From positions 126,975,501 through 127,039,500 of the forward strand of contig NC_090989.1 in assembly GCF_041146395.1 (NCBI RefSeq): 64,000 bases of DNA. Reading direction: 5' to 3'. This stretch comes from Eulemur rufifrons. Taxonomy: Eukaryota; Chordata; Mammalia; Primates; Lemuridae. Below, piece by piece: positions 1 through 10,919 of the stretch. The first letter of the stretch is position 1. The number at the start of each line of letters is the position of its first letter. The translations under genes and the position numbers were made by a program. The notes under the pieces were generated by a model, which searched no databases, had not been told where the DNA came from, and saw only the letters and a list, made by a program, of their open reading frames with translations.

Positions 1-235
1 TTCTACCTTGGCATCTGCCTCCTGGAGGACCTAAACTGCCATGTCACATCTACCCTTTTTATATTTCTAGCAATCTCAGTAAAAAAAATTTAAGCCTCAT
101 TTTATACAAACTAATCCCTCTACTAGTTGTGGTCCAGATCTGTTTTATCTTTTTTGCACGCATTGCTCCAAAATTTAACTATTTTATAATAACTTGCTTT
201 CTCTCCTATATCATCTAACTCAGGGCTCTCCAACC

Positions 236-405
236 TATAAGTTGTATAATTACTTCATTATATATTACAATGTAATAATAATAAAGTATACAATAAATGT
301 AATGTGCTTGAGTCATCCTGAAACCATCCCTTCCTTCCCCAGTCCATGGAAAAATTGTCTTCTGTGAAAATGGTCCCTGGTGCTAAAAAGATTGGGGACC
401 GCTAA
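236..405. mobile_element. MER1-like DNA transposon fragment (hAT-Charlie)
   Basis: The segment ends with the typical MER1 terminus (CCATGGAAAAATTGTCTTC, then GGTCCCTGGTGCTAAAAAG and GGGGACCGCT). It is preceded by the AT-rich internal part with a run of AATAATAATAAAGTATAC. A second, longer relative lies at 40700-41182. It is non-autonomous and has no coding capacity. The family name is from memory. Confidence 0.6.
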
Positions 406-999
406 AACTCTCCCTCTCCCTACTGGCCCTTTTTCATCAACATGTAAACATGTTGAAGTCTCTCCTAAATTAAGAACAAAACAAACCTCTTTCAGCCCTG
501 CATCCCTCTCTAACAGTCAGCTCTTCACAGATAATTGTGACTTAGTATCTTTTACTGATAGTCTGTAATACTTCATCTCCCATTTATGTATCAGCTGCCC
601 TGTGGGTTGACTTATGCTTCACACCCCACTCGAAGTGCTTACCAAGGCACATTAGAGATGTCAGATTCAATGAGCACTTTTCAGCACTTCACTTCTGACC
701 TTTCTATTCATCACACGCTCTTGTCATTGTCTCTTGCTTTGTCTTCAGTCACGCCATCTTTCACCGTTTCCCTCCTTCATCTCCAACAAGTTTCGCTTTT
801 CTCATCACTCAGCTTGATAGCAGTCAACTTGTCCAAGGTCCTCACCTCTTCTCTACCTATAATGCCTGGGCAGTCTTATATATACCTGTTAAATACACTT
901 ATTTATCTTTGTTCCACCAATGCCTAACACAACACTTGGAAAATGATCAGCAAATAATTGTCCAATAAGTTCACATCAACATGTATGATAATGCTTCCA

Positions 1000-1890
1000 A
1001 ATGTATATCTCTTACTCCAATTGATCTTCTGGTCTTGAGAGATCCACATATTCAACTATCTCCTAAATATCTTTAATTAGAAAGATGTCCAAACAGAAGT
1101 CATCCTTTTCCCTATGAAACAGTTCCTCTTGTATTCACTAAAGAATGGCACCAGTCACTCAAGCCAAATGCCTGTATTTCCTTTTTGACCTTTTTACATG
1201 CAATCAAATGCTAGATACGGTCAATTCTACCTCCTAATTTAGTCCTTTCTTCTACCTTATTTCTGACCCTGACTTAATTTAGTGTACAGTCTCCTAACTA
1301 GTACCTGGCCGTTCAAGTACTCCCTCTAATTTAATTGCTAAATGTCACTTAAATGCTCTAATATTCAAATGTGATCACACCTCTCCTTAGTTTGAATTCC
1401 TTTAGGAGATCACAATGCCTAGCATAACAATTTGAGACTCTTTCTATCCAGTTAGTCTTTCTCCTTCTTCTCCTTTTTCCTTCTAGGAAAAAACCCCCAA
1501 TTTTTAGTATAATCACAAGATTGTTTAAAATCTAGACCTTATGCCTACAATCTCAATACACTTTGGGTTTTCAGTCATTTCTGGGCCACTGTAGGCAATA
1601 TTACCCTTGCCTGGAGTGTCTTTTTTCAACATTCTTCACACAGGCTCAGCCTGCACCTTCTCAGGGAAGGCCTGGGAACCATCCTTCCTGCCCACCTCCA
1701 AGCTGGCTTAACAATGCTTCTTCTGGGGTCTACAGTCTCCCATGCATGAATCTATCACATTATTCATTACACTAGATATTAATTTTTTAACTGCCGGTCT
1801 CTTCCCTATAAACTTGCAAGCTCCTAAGGAAAAGAATCATATCTTAACTTTATTGATCTAGCACCTAGAACACTGTCTGCAATAGCAAAT
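1000..1890 (+). mobile_element. L2 LINE fragment, decayed
   Basis: The stretch follows the order of an L2 3' portion: ATCCACATATTCAACTATCTCC, then a GATGTCCAAACAGAAG segment, CTCCTAACTAGTACC, and a tail with TTGCCTGGAGTGTC and CTTGCAAGCTCCTAAGG. No reading frame survives. Ends are approximate. The similarity to L2 is recalled, not searched. Confidence 0.55.
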
Positions 1891-3053
1891 AAGTAAGCAA
1901 AAAGTGTTTTATGGAAAGTAAAAAAGGAAAGGAAGAAAAGAGAAACCTTTAGTATCTCAACAAATTTGTGAATTATTTTACAAAATAAATGTCACTCATG
2001 CTTGCTGATTCTCACCTTCACCCCCAATGTAGGATGAAGGCCTCTATAAGCTGTACCTCTAGAACTTTCCTGGGAATCATCCTGAAGTATCTCACTTGTG
2101 TTCATGAATAAGACCAACCAGCTAACACTCACCTACCATGGCACATCTATCATTTCACCCTTCCTTGTACCTTTCTGTGTGGCATTTTCAAATTCTACTG
2201 ATTCCATTGCCTCCAAATTAAGCTTGAGTGGGCCTCATCTGTTCCTCCTCCAGGAAACTATTCCTCCCTCTGCTTTGTACTGTTGATTATGGGTTGGTAC
2301 TGTAACCAACAGAGTACCATTGTAGCTTGTTCAGCATACTTCCACCTCCACTGAGCTCTACTTCTCTTTTGCTCTAAATACTGCTTTGTCAATTAGCACT
2401 ACAGTCAACCATGGTGCCCCACACCTTTCTAACACTGTCAGCACAACAGTCTGTAAAATGACACTTAGTGGACTGTGGCAAAGAAGAAGAGAGAATGCCT
2501 TTCTCCTGGTCTCTCAGGGAGTGCAAGGGCCATGCTGGTTACAGTACTTCTCTTGATTCTCCTGTTCTTTCTGATTTTTTGCTTATAGTCTACCCATCCT
2601 TCTGTCTCCACAGGTCTCTGACATAAGAACTAAGAGATGTGGACCAGAAAATAAAACAGACCCCAGGTTAAATTCAGAAATGCTGCTTTGCTAACAGCGG
2701 AGACCACATCACCAAGTCTGGCTTTCTATTCTTAAGAAAAACTCACTTCTGTTCCTGCCTATCAAAGACTACTGGCAGGCCAACCCTGCTGGTCTTTAAG
2801 TCCCAGATATGGCTGAACAACTCCTGCAGTAAAATCAAGTGAGGACCACAATGGAAACATGCTACCCAGAAAAAGCCTTAAACACTACAACATAAAACAG
2901 AAATATTTTAACAGGGAATACTCTTTCTTGCTCCACGTTTCTCATACTTAATATACTTCATAAAAATTTCACATTAAAATTTTTGAATTACATATGCCAT
3001 TCAAAGCAACTTTCACATTCACAAATAAAAGCCTTCCTTTCGTGGAAATATTT
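1891..3053. other. No identified gene or repeat
   Basis: AT-rich sequence of about 1.2 kb. Short open frames here lack any recognisable motif. Part may be very old LINE-derived sequence (CTCCTCCAGGAAACTATTCC near 2250 resembles LINE text), but I cannot support a call. Confidence 0.4.
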
Positions 3054-3063
3054 CACAAATTAA

Positions 3064-3070
<7 letters not shown>
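3054..3070. repeat. Target-site duplication of retrocopy, left copy
   Basis: CACAAATTAACATTTTT, identical over 17 bp to 11732-11748. It merges into the poly(T) run, which is the retrocopy's poly(A) tail read on the plus strand. Confidence 0.9.
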
Positions 3071-3096
<26 letters not shown>

Positions 3097-3111
3097 GGAA
3101 TAAAAGGCATT

Positions 3112-3117
3112 TTTAAT
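3112..3117 (-). promoter_or_regulatory. Poly(A) signal of retrocopy (ATTAAA)
   Basis: On the minus strand ATTAAA lies about 16 nt upstream of the start of the A tail at 3095. That is the normal spacing for a cleavage and polyadenylation signal and supports an mRNA-derived retrocopy. Confidence 0.75.
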
Positions 3118-3574
3118 AACATGAGTAGAAAGAATATTCATCTTAATGGCACAGAGGAAACATCTTTTGTATAGCTGGAAAAAACAATAAACCTTACATC
3201 ATCAATGTTCTTTCTTAAATAGTCAAATTGTCACCATAATTATTGTTTCTTATTTTATCCACTTAGTCTTGATTAAAATGGACTATCTGATATAAATTCT
3301 GAAAATCTAGCCTCTGCATCATTTCCCACACCAAACATGTATATGGAAAACACCAACATATGCACAATTATGCCCTTGTGGAATGCACACTATCTATACT
3401 TTTATTGTACCTGGGCCTCCCCTTTTAGAGATCATATCTTTGTTGTTCTTTATTCCCTCATTTTACATTTAACTTCCAAAACATTGATAGGCATATAAAA
3501 TTGATTAAACCAATGAAAATATAATATCCACTGGGGTCTTTCTCACATCTCACCAATCTGACACTTTCTATTTA

Positions 3575-3760
3575 TCGCTTTTCCACATTTTGGGACCCTT
3601 GTGATTACACTGGACCCATTCTGATAATTCAGAATAATCTTTCCAGTTTTAGTCAGCTGTTTAGCAACCTTGATCTCACCTTCAACCTTATATTCCTTTT
3701 GCCATGAAGTCTAGTACATTCCCAATATGTGGGAATTAGGACATGGCAATTTGGGGGGGT
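3575..3760 (-). mobile_element. MLT1-like (ERVL-MaLR) LTR fragment inside retrocopy
   Basis: On the minus strand this carries CATGTCCTAATTCCCACATA, CATGGCAAAAGGAATATAAG, GGTTGCTAAACAGCTGACT and GGTCCAGTGTAATCACAAGG in the order expected for the MLT1-type LTR, also seen more fully at 60513-61042. It contains no viral genes and must have been part of the copied transcript. Confidence 0.6.
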
Positions 3761-3911
3761 CATTATGTGCTTATCTAAATCCTGTATCACCTAAAACTGG
3801 TCATGGTTCTCTGTGAGTTTAGTCCCAGTTTAGTTTATGTCCCAGAAATCCCTACGTGAACTCTTCATCTGAAACAGACTAGCTAATATACAACTTTTCA
3901 ATTATCAAAAG

Positions 3912-3927
3912 GGTAAACACTACTTTT
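3912..3927. repeat. Target-site duplication of the full-length L1, left copy
   Basis: GGTAAACACTACTTTT, identical over 16 bp to 11594-11609. The empty site reads ACTTTT/AATG, an exact match to the L1 endonuclease preference TTTT/AA. Confidence 0.97.
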
Positions 3928-3950
3928 TTTTTTTTTTTCATTAATAACAA

Positions 3951-3956
3951 TTTAAT
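3951..3956 (-). promoter_or_regulatory. L1 poly(A) signal (ATTAAA)
   Basis: The minus strand reads ATTAAA about 12 nt before the A tail. It is a weak variant signal, as is common for L1. Confidence 0.6.
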
Positions 3957-4203
3957 TTTACAGAATCAAAGAGTCTAACAGTATATCTTGTTAGATACAG
4001 TATGTCCTCATAATGTATACATTATTTCTTGTACAATGATATGAAATAATATGGGAAATATTCATGATAAATTATTAAGTGAACAATGCAAGTTAAAAAC
4101 AACAGTTTCATATTTTGTTTCCCCACCCCCCCTTTCCCGAGTCAGCACCTTCAAGTGTTACCACTCCCTAAACGGTGTGCAATGCACTCATTGTGTAGGC
4201 ATA

Positions 4204-4227
4204 CCCCCATCCCCTCCCCCACCCCCC
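4204..4227 (-). other. Potential G-quadruplex in L1 3'UTR
   Basis: On the L1 sense strand there are four G-runs of 4-6 separated by 1-2 nt (plus strand CCCCC-AT-CCCC-T-CCCCC-A-CCCCCC). This matches the simple four-run quadruplex pattern. Confidence 0.8.
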
Positions 4228-4281
4228 ACCTCAGTCTGATGTCCGGTTGGTGTCGTTCCCAGATTTGTATTTAGGTGATTA

Positions 4282-7200
4282 TCAGGGAAACCAATTTTCT
4301 GGTGAGTACATGTGTTGCTTGTTTTTCCATTCTTGGGATACTTCACTTAATATAATGGGTTCCAACTCTCTCCAGGAGAACCATAGAGATGTCGTATCTT
4401 CATCATTCCTTATAGCTGAGTAATATTCCATGGTATACATATACCACAGTTTACTAATCCAATCATGTATTGATGGGCATTTGGGTTGTTTCCACATCTT
4501 TGCTATTGTGAATTGTGCTGCTATAAACATTCGGGTACATGTGTCTTTGTTACAGAATGACCTTTTTTCCTTTGGGTATATGCCCAGTAATGGGATTGCT
4601 GGGTCAAATGGCAGGTCTACTTGAATCTGTTTAAGATACCTCCATAATGCTTTCCACAGGGGTTGCACTAGTCTGCAGTCCCACCAGCAGTGTATGAGTG
4701 TTCCTGTCTCTCCACACCCATGCCAACATGTGTTGTTTTGGGTTTTTTTGATAAAGGCCATTCTCACTGGGGTTAAGTAATATCTCATTGTGGTTTTGAT
4801 TTGCATTTCCCTGATGATTAGAGATGTTGAACACTTTTTCATATGTTTGTTAGCCATTTTTATATCTTCTTTTGAAAAATTTCTATTCATGTCCTTTGCC
4901 CACTTTTTGATAGGATTGCTTGATTTTTTCTTGCTGATTTTCCTGAGTTCTAAATAGATTCTTGTTATCAGTCCTTTATCTGATGTGTAGTATGCAAAAA
5001 TTTTTTCCCATTCTGTAGGTGGTCTGTTTATTCTCTGGACTGTTTCTTTGGCTGTGCAGAAGCTTTTTAATTTAATCATGTCCCATTCATTTATTTTTGT
5101 TGCTGCTGTGATTGCGTTGGGAGTCTTCTTCATAAATTCTTTGCCCAGGCCAATGTCTGTAAGAGTCTTTCCTACATTTTCTTCTAGAATTCTGATTGTA
5201 TCACGCCTAAGGTTTAAGTCTGTTATCCACCGTGATTTGATTTTTGTGAGAGGTGAAAGCTGTGGGTCCTGTTTCAGTCTTCTACAAGTGGCTAACCAAT
5301 TCTCCCAGCACCATTTATTGAATAGGGATTCTTGTCCCCAGAGTATATTCTTTTCCGCTTTGTCAAAAATTAGGTGACTATATGAGGATGGTTCTATATT
5401 TGGATTTTCTGTTGTGTTCCACTGGTCTGTGTCCCTGCACTTGTGCCAATACCAGGCTGTTTTAAGAACCACGGCCTTGTAGTATTGTTTGAGGTCTGGC
5501 AAATTAATACCTCCCATTTTGTTTTTGTTGCTTAGAATTGCTTTTGCTATACGGGGTCTTCTTTGATTCCATACAAAGTGTATAATTATTTTCTCTACGT
5601 CTGTAAGGAATGATGTTGGTAATCTAATAGGGATTGCATTGAATCTGTAGATCACTTTGGGTAGTATAGACATTTTAATAATGTTGATTCTTCCGATCCA
5701 CGAGCATGGTATATTTTTCCATCTATTTGCAAGTTCTGCTATTTCTTTTCTCAGTGTTTCATAGTTTTCCTTATAGAGGTCCTTTACCTCTTTAGTTAGA
5801 TATATACCTAGATATTTTATTTTCTTTGTTGCTATTTTGAAGGGTATTGAGTCTTTAATTTGGTTTTCCGATTGACTGTTATTGGCATATATAAATGCCT
5901 CTGATTTGTGTATATTAATTTTGTAGCCTGAGACTTTGCTGTATTCGCTAATCAATTCCAGGAGTCTCATGGTTGAATCCTGGGGGTTTTCCAGATATAA
6001 CATCATATCATCAGCAAAAAGTGAGAGTTTGATCTCTTCCTTCCCTATTTGGACTCCCTTGATTCTGCTCTCTTGCCTGATAGCTCTCGCAAGGACTTCC
6101 AATACTATGTTGAAAAGTAATGGAGACAATGGGCAGCCCTGTCTGGTTCCAGTTCTAAGTGGGAGTGCTTTCAGTTTTTCCCCATTCACTATGATGTTGG
6201 CTGTGGGTTTGTCATATATGGCTTGTATCAATTTTAGGTAGGTTCCATCAATGCCTATTTTGTTAAGCGTTTTTATCATAAAAGGGTGTTGAATTTTGTC
6301 AAATGCTTTTTCTGCATCTAATGAGAGTATCATATGGTTTTTGTTTTTGCTTCTATTTATGTGGTGAATTACATTTATAGATTTACGTATGTTGAACCAC
6401 CCCTGCATCTCAGGGATGAAGCCCACTTGGTCGTGGTGGATTACTTTTTTGATAAGTACTTGGATTCGATTTGCTAGTATTTTATTGAAAATTTTTGCAT
6501 CTATATTCATGAGGGAAATTGGTCTGTAGTTCTCTATTTTTGTTGTGTCCTTTCCAGGTTTTGGTATCAATGTTATATTGGCTTGGTAGAACGTGTTGGG
6601 GAGAATTCCATCCTTCTCAATATTGGAGAATAGTTTATGTAGGATGGGCACCAGTTCTTCTTTGTATGTATGGTAAAATTCAGGTGTGAACCCATCTGGA
6701 CCAGGGCTTTTCTTTTTGGGAAGGTTTTTTATTGCTGTTTCGATTTCAGTTCTTGATATTGGTCTGTTCAGGTACTCTATTTCTTCCTGGTTGAGCCTGG
6801 GAAGACTATGTGTTTCTAAAAATTTGTCCATTTCCTCCACGTTCTCCAGTTTGTGTGCATAAAGATTTTTGTAGAATTCATAGATGATATCTTGTATCTC
6901 TGTAGCGTCGGTTGTGATTTCTCCTTTCATGTTCCTAATGGAGGTTATTAGAAATTTTAGTTTTGTGCTCTTGGTTAGTCTAGCCAGGGGTGTGTCTATT
7001 TTGTTTATCTTTTCAAAGAACCAACTTTTTGTTTTATTAATTTCCCTTATAGTTTCTTTGTTGTCCTTTTCATTTAGTTCTGATTTGATCTTAGTAATTT
7101 CTCGCCTTCTGCTGGGTTTGGGATCATTCTGTTCTTCTTTCTCCAGCTCTTTGAGTCTATTCGTTAGGTTGTCTATTTGCATGTTTTCTGTCTTTTTGAT

Positions 7201-8160
7201 ATAGGCATTTATGGATATGAATTTTCCTCTCAGGACTGCTTTAGCTGCATCCCATAGATTTTGATAAGTTGTATCTCCACTGTCATTTAATTCAAAGAAA
7301 TTTTTGATTTCCATCTTGATTTCTTCTTTTATAGAATAATTATTCAGGAGAAGGTTATTTAGCTTCCATGACTTTGAGTAAGAGTGAGGGTTTCTGTTTG
7401 TGATCATTGTTACTTTTATTCCGCTGTGATCTGAGAAGATGCATGGTATAATTTCTATTTTTTTGAATTTTTTAAGACATGATTTATGTCCTAGGACATG
7501 GTCAATCTTAGAGAATGTCCCGTGAGCTGATGAGAAGAATGTATATTCTGTGGACTTTGGGTAGAATGTCCTATAGATGTCAGCCATGCCCATTTGTTCT
7601 AGCATTCTATTTAGGTCCATTATGTCTTTGTTTATTTTCTGTTTAGAGGATCTGTCCTGTACTGTCAGTGGGGTGTTAAAGTCTCCAGCTATTACAGTAT
7701 TGTTATCTATCATTTGGTTGAGATCTAGTAGGGTTTGCTTTATGAATCTGGGTGCACCTAGGTTGGGTGCATATATATTGAGTATAGTCATGGCTTCTTG
7801 ATGAATTGTGCCTTTAATCAGTATGTAGTAGCCATCTTTGTCTTTTATTATTTTTGTTGGTTTGAAAGCTAAGTTATTGGAAATTAAGATTGCCACACCA
7901 GCTTTCTTTTGGTTACCATTTGCTTGAAATATCGATTTCCATCCTTTTATTTTCAGTCTAAATGCATCTTTGCAGGTTAGGTGAGTTTCTTGAAGACAGC
8001 AGATACTTGGATTGTGTTTTTTTATCCATTGGGCCAGTCTATGTCTCTTGAGCGGGGAGTTCAAGCCATTCACATTTATTGAGAAAACTGATAAGTGAGA
8101 CAGTTTTTTGTTCAGCTTGTTGGGTAGAACTTCATTGTGATGTTTTCTCTCCTGGGCCAT
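4282..8160 (-). CDS. L1 ORF2p: endonuclease and reverse transcriptase
   Basis: An intact 1292-residue frame from ATG at 8160 to TGA at 4282. ORF2p nicks target DNA and reverse transcribes L1 RNA at the nick (target-primed reverse transcription). The N-terminal APE-like endonuclease spans about residues 20-250, with the expected active-site residues N31, E58, Y130, D160, N162, D220, D244 and H245 in motifs such as QETH, GDFN and SDHS. The reverse transcriptase, about 480-790, has the first catalytic Asp in LSLDAEKAF (D615) and the FADD box at 715-718. The C-terminal Cys/His cluster C1145-C1149-H1157-C1162 fits CX3CX7HX4C. The endonuclease Asn lies about 17 residues further in than in human ORF2p as I recall it (N14, total 1275), so the N-terminus is extended. 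No other ATG lies between this start and the endonuclease core. No stop or frameshift is visible. Confidence 0.97.
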   Translation of the reverse strand: MAQERKHHNEVLPNKLNKKLSHLSVFSINVNGLNSPLKRHRLAQWIKKHNPSICCLQETHLTCKDAFRLKIKGWKSIFQANGNQKKAGVAILISNNLAFKPTKIIKDKDGYYILIKGTIHQEAMTILNIYAPNLGAPRFIKQTLLDLNQMIDNNTVIAGDFNTPLTVQDRSSKQKINKDIMDLNRMLEQMGMADIYRTFYPKSTEYTFFSSAHGTFSKIDHVLGHKSCLKKFKKIEIIPCIFSDHSGIKVTMITNRNPHSYSKSWKLNNLLLNNYSIKEEIKMEIKNFFELNDSGDTTYQNLWDAAKAVLRGKFISINAYIKKTENMQIDNLTNRLKELEKEEQNDPKPSRRREITKIKSELNEKDNKETIREINKTKSWFFEKINKIDTPLARLTKSTKLKFLITSIRNMKGEITTDATEIQDIIYEFYKNLYAHKLENVEEMDKFLETHSLPRLNQEEIEYLNRPISRTEIETAIKNLPKKKSPGPDGFTPEFYHTYKEELVPILHKLFSNIEKDGILPNTFYQANITLIPKPGKDTTKIENYRPISLMNIDAKIFNKILANRIQVLIKKVIHHDQVGFIPEMQGWFNIRKSINVIHHINRSKNKNHMILSLDAEKAFDKIQHPFMIKTLNKIGIDGTYLKLIQAIYDKPTANIIVNGEKLKALPLRTGTRQGCPLSPLLFNIVLEVLARAIRQESRIKGVQIGKEEIKLSLFADDMMLYLENPQDSTMRLLELISEYSKVSGYKINIHKSEAFIYANNSQSENQIKDSIPFKIATKKIKYLGIYLTKEVKDLYKENYETLRKEIAELANRWKNIPCSWIGRINIIKMSILPKVIYRFNAIPIRLPTSFLTDVEKIIIHFVWNQRRPRIAKAILSNKNKMGGINLPDLKQYYKAVVLKTAWYWHKCRDTDQWNTTENPNIEPSSYSHLIFDKAEKNILWGQESLFNKWCWENWLATCRRLKQDPQLSPLTKIKSRWITDLNLRRDTIRILEENVGKTLTDIGLGKEFMKKTPNAITAATKINEWDMIKLKSFCTAKETVQRINRPPTEWEKIFAYYTSDKGLITRIYLELRKISKKKSSNPIKKWAKDMNRNFSKEDIKMANKHMKKCSTSLIIREMQIKTTMRYYLTPVRMAFIKKTQNNTCWHGCGETGTLIHCWWDCRLVQPLWKALWRYLKQIQVDLPFDPAIPLLGIYPKEKRSFCNKDTCTRMFIAAQFTIAKMWKQPKCPSIHDWISKLWYMYTMEYYSAIRNDEDTTSLWFSWRELEPIILSEVSQEWKNKQHMYSPENWFP

Positions 8161-8199
8161 TGTGGTATCTGGAATTTGATCTTTAGCTCTTGAGTAGTT

Positions 8200-9204
8200 T
8201 TACATTCGTGGATCTTTCTTGTGCTGATCCGTGTGTAATTCTCTTTTGAGTACTTCTTGGAGGGCTGGTCTTGTCTTGGTGAATTCCCGCAACCTTTGTT
8301 TATCTGAGAATGTCTTGATTTCTCCTTCGTATAGAAAACTTAGCTTAGCTGGGTACAAGATTCTAGGCTGGGCATTATTCTGTTTCAGAAGCGTGAAAAT
8401 GGGGCCCCAACCTCTTCTTGCTTGTAAGGTTTCAGCTGAGAAATCTGGCGTAATTCTGATGGGTTTTCCTTTGTAAGTTACTTGTTTCTTTCTCCTTACA
8501 GCTCGGAGAAGTGACTCTTTAGTGGATATTTTGGTCAGCCTGATGACTACGTGGCGTGGTGTTTTCCTATTTGCTATGAATCTCCCAGGGGTCCTTTGAG
8601 CTTCTTGAATCTGTATGTGTAGAGTATTGGCAAGGCCTGGAAAATTTTCCTCGATTATGTCTTCAAATAGCTTGTCCAACCCTTGCTTATTATCTTCTTC
8701 ACCCTCAGGAATGCCAATAACTCTCAAGTTAGGTTTCTTCACGTAATCCCACATTTTTTGAAGACTCAGATCATTTCTCTTACTTTTTCGATCTATCTCT
8801 GTGACTGACTTATTTAGTTGAAAGGAGTTATCTTCAATTTCTGAGATTCTTTCCTCTGTTTGATCTACCCTGCTCTTGAGACTTTCCACAGTGTTTTGTA
8901 GCTCTCTGAGTGAATTCTTCACTTCTAGGAGTTCAGTTTGGTTTTTCTTCAATATTTCAATTTCTTTAGTGAATTTTTCCTCCAAATCCTGTATTTTTTG
9001 TGTGTTTTCCTTGTGTTGTTTATCCATTGATTCTTGTATATTATTCAGCTTGTTTATAATCCATAATTGGAATTCTTCCTGTGACATGTTGGTGTTTTGA
9101 GTCTGGTTTGTGTCAAATGGTTGGGAGCTGGTATTTCTCTTTGGGGATGAGCTTTCCATTTGATTCTTTGTGCTCTCCGTGTTTTTTCGCTGGGCCCTTC
9201 CCAT
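8200..9204 (-). CDS. L1 ORF1p: RNA-binding chaperone
   Basis: An intact 334-residue frame, ATG at 9204 to TAA at 8200. ORF1p forms trimers, coats L1 RNA and acts as a nucleic-acid chaperone in the cytoplasmic ribonucleoprotein. Residues 1-40 are polar and disordered, rich in Ser, Thr, Asn and Gln. Residues about 45-152 form a coiled coil with heptads of Leu and Ile (for example IQDLEEKFTKEIEILKKNQ). The RRM begins near 157 with KPNLRVIGIPEGEE, and the C-terminal domain from about 250 includes FSAETLQARR. Human ORF1p is 338 residues, so the length is normal. It lies 39 nt upstream of ORF2 on the same RNA, which suggests the usual inefficient downstream re-initiation for ORF2. No broken codon is seen. 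Confidence 0.96.
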   Translation of the reverse strand: MGRAQRKNTESTKNQMESSSPKRNTSSQPFDTNQTQNTNMSQEEFQLWIINKLNNIQESMDKQHKENTQKIQDLEEKFTKEIEILKKNQTELLEVKNSLRELQNTVESLKSRVDQTEERISEIEDNSFQLNKSVTEIDRKSKRNDLSLQKMWDYVKKPNLRVIGIPEGEEDNKQGLDKLFEDIIEENFPGLANTLHIQIQEAQRTPGRFIANRKTPRHVVIRLTKISTKESLLRAVRRKKQVTYKGKPIRITPDFSAETLQARRGWGPIFTLLKQNNAQPRILYPAKLSFLYEGEIKTFSDKQRLREFTKTRPALQEVLKRELHTDQHKKDPRM

Positions 9205-9954
9205 CTAGATTTATCGTTGGATTTTTACTTATAGATTTAGTCTGGTTAACAGGAGTCTTTGTGCTCTATTCTTAGGCTGTGAAACAGTCTAGGTATGTTG
9301 CTTCTTTTGGCAAGAGGGGGAGACTGTTGTGTGTTGTTTAGAGATTTTTCTGTTTCCGTTGGGGGACTGCTTCTGATGGGTCCAATCCTAGAGGATTGGA
9401 GTGATCCAAGACCGCTTTGGCGAGTTAGGACACTGTGTTGTGGTCTTTCAGAAGGCAGGCAGGGTCCACACTAATAGTAGACCGAAATTCTCTTTGTTTG
9501 TTTGTTTGTTTGTTTCCCTTTGGTTCTTCCTCTATAGGGGAGGTTTCTGACTCTATCTGCAGGCAAGATACTAGCTATGGGGAGAGGACGGTGACCTCGC
9601 TTGCTCAGCGCCCTAGTTGCTGTAGCTCCCACGGGCAAAAGTCTGTCTTGGCCCAATGTCCCCAGGGATCAGGTTCCACACTCTCGCTTCTGGAGAAGTA
9701 TTCAGTGTTTACACTTGGTCGGGGACCCTATATAAGGTCCGTGGACCAGGGGAGAGGGCCGTCCAGGGAGCCTCTTGGTACCCTATTGCTCCGCAGTGAC
9801 TTGGCTGTGGGCCCTAGAATGGCGATTGCGTGCCCGCAGATCGCTGGCCCTGGGGGTGACTGCTAAGTATCCGGTATGTACCAGAGCCAGGGACCTGGCC
9901 CGTTCCAAAGCTCACCGTGGGTCCCCAGTTAGAAGGTGAAAAGAGAGGAGAAAG

Positions 9955-10085
9955 GGAAAAAAAAAAAAAAGAAAAGAAAAAAGAAAAGGAAAGAAAGAAA
10001 AGAAAGAGGAGAAAACGAAAGAGAAAAGAAGAAAAAGAAAGAAAAAAAAAAGAAAAAAAAAAAAGGAAAAGAAACGCAAAAAGCC
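9955..10085. repeat. Polypurine (GAAAA)n-type tract in L1 5'UTR
   Basis: About 130 bp of almost pure A and G on the plus strand, hence polypyrimidine in the L1 RNA. A shorter A-rich relative lies at 10500-10558. The reading frames that cross it, giving poly-Lys/Glu or poly-Phe, are composition artefacts. Confidence 0.9.
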
Positions 10086-10227
10086 AAACCAAAAAACACC
10101 AAAAACGCCAACAAAAATGAACAAAAACAAACTACATAGCACCTCACCACACTGCAAGGCAGAAAGATACACAAATCTGAAGTATATAATTCAGCGACTC
10201 ACTGTTTTTTTGTTTGTTTGTTTTATG

Positions 10228-10660
10228 CCTTAGCACAGCTCCGCCCCTTCACTTCCGCTCGGCTGGGTCCGGAGCGGCCGTTAAATGTTTTTGTTTTTAC
10301 GTCTTAGCATAGCTCCGCCCCTTCACGCCCGCCCGGCTGGGTCCCGGGCGGTTTCGCAGTGGATTTCAAGATGGTGTCTGCGCGCCCGCACAGCTCCGAG
10401 GGTGGTGGGGATCCAACCTCCGCGCTCAAAAAGGCGCGGCAGCCAGAGGCCCAGAGGGCAAAGGTGCCCGCCGAGGCTGTCCGGCTCGTGAGCAGCCGGG
10501 AAAAAAAAAAAAAAAAAAAACACCAAAAAAAACAAAAACAAACACAAACAAACAAAACCCAGAAGAAATTTACCAAGAATAAAATATACAGTTCGGCGAG
10601 CCTATTCTTCTTGTTTTTTTTTTTTTTTTTTTGCCTTAGCGCAGCTCTGTCCCTTCACCC
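10228..10660. repeat. Triplicated GC-rich module of L1 5'UTR
   Basis: A similar block starts at 10228, 10301 and 10633 with G(C/T)CTTAGC(A/G)(C/T)AGCTC followed by (C/T)(C/G)(T/C)CCCTTCAC and a GC-rich end. The first and third are each preceded by a T-rich run and a TATA(A/C)A(A/G)TTC(A/G)GCGA motif, after an A-rich tract. This points to duplication of a larger module (about 10070-10300 and 10510-10690). Confidence 0.75.
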
Positions 10661-10725
10661 CGAGCGCGGCCCCGGCATATCCCGCACTCCTGGCGTTGGT
10701 TCAGAGACCAGCGGAGGGCGCCGGG

Positions 10726-10919
10726 CAGAGAGAGCCGCTCGGCACTTTATGGCTCCCAAGCGGTTTCGCCCTCGCCTTCAAGATGGCGCCTGCAGAGCTC
10801 TGGGGCTGGAGGAGACTGGCTCCCCGGCAGGCAGAGACCGCCACTGCCCGGGGGCTGGCGAGCAAGGACGCGCACCGGGGGGTCACCGGCTGGAGAACCG
10901 CCGAAAAAGGCAGCACGGG
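10726..10919. repeat. L1 5'UTR tandem unit 1 (~194 bp)
   Basis: It begins with AGAGAGCCGCTCGGCACTTT and ends with GGCAGCACGGGC. It contains TTCAAGATGGCGCC, a YY1-like core on the plus strand, and a GGCTGGAG segment. The next 193 bp repeat it with a limited number of substitutions. Confidence 0.92.

Larger units (their letters stand above)
3928..4281 (-). other. L1 3'UTR with G-rich tract and poly(A) tail
   Basis: The 354 nt after the ORF2 stop. On the sense strand it has guanine runs (plus-strand C-runs at 4122-4135 and 4204-4227), then AT-rich sequence with an ATTAAA signal, then the A tail at about 3928-3938. A guanine-rich tract in the 3'UTR is a conserved feature of mammalian L1. Confidence 0.9.

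Noticed and set aside
586..927. 113-codon frame near the window start
   Set aside because: It is Ser/Leu-rich from a pyrimidine-rich stretch and looks like decayed repeat DNA.
5048..5377. 109-codon frame antisense to ORF2
   Set aside because: It is a shadow of the intact ORF2 coding sequence on the other strand.
9435..9866. 143-codon plus-strand frame in the L1 5'UTR
   Set aside because: It is antisense to the L1, does not include the repeated peptide of the monomers, and has no support beyond openness.
9912..10174. Phe/Lys/Glu-rich frames across the polypurine tract
   Set aside because: They are products of the low-complexity tract, not coding sequence.
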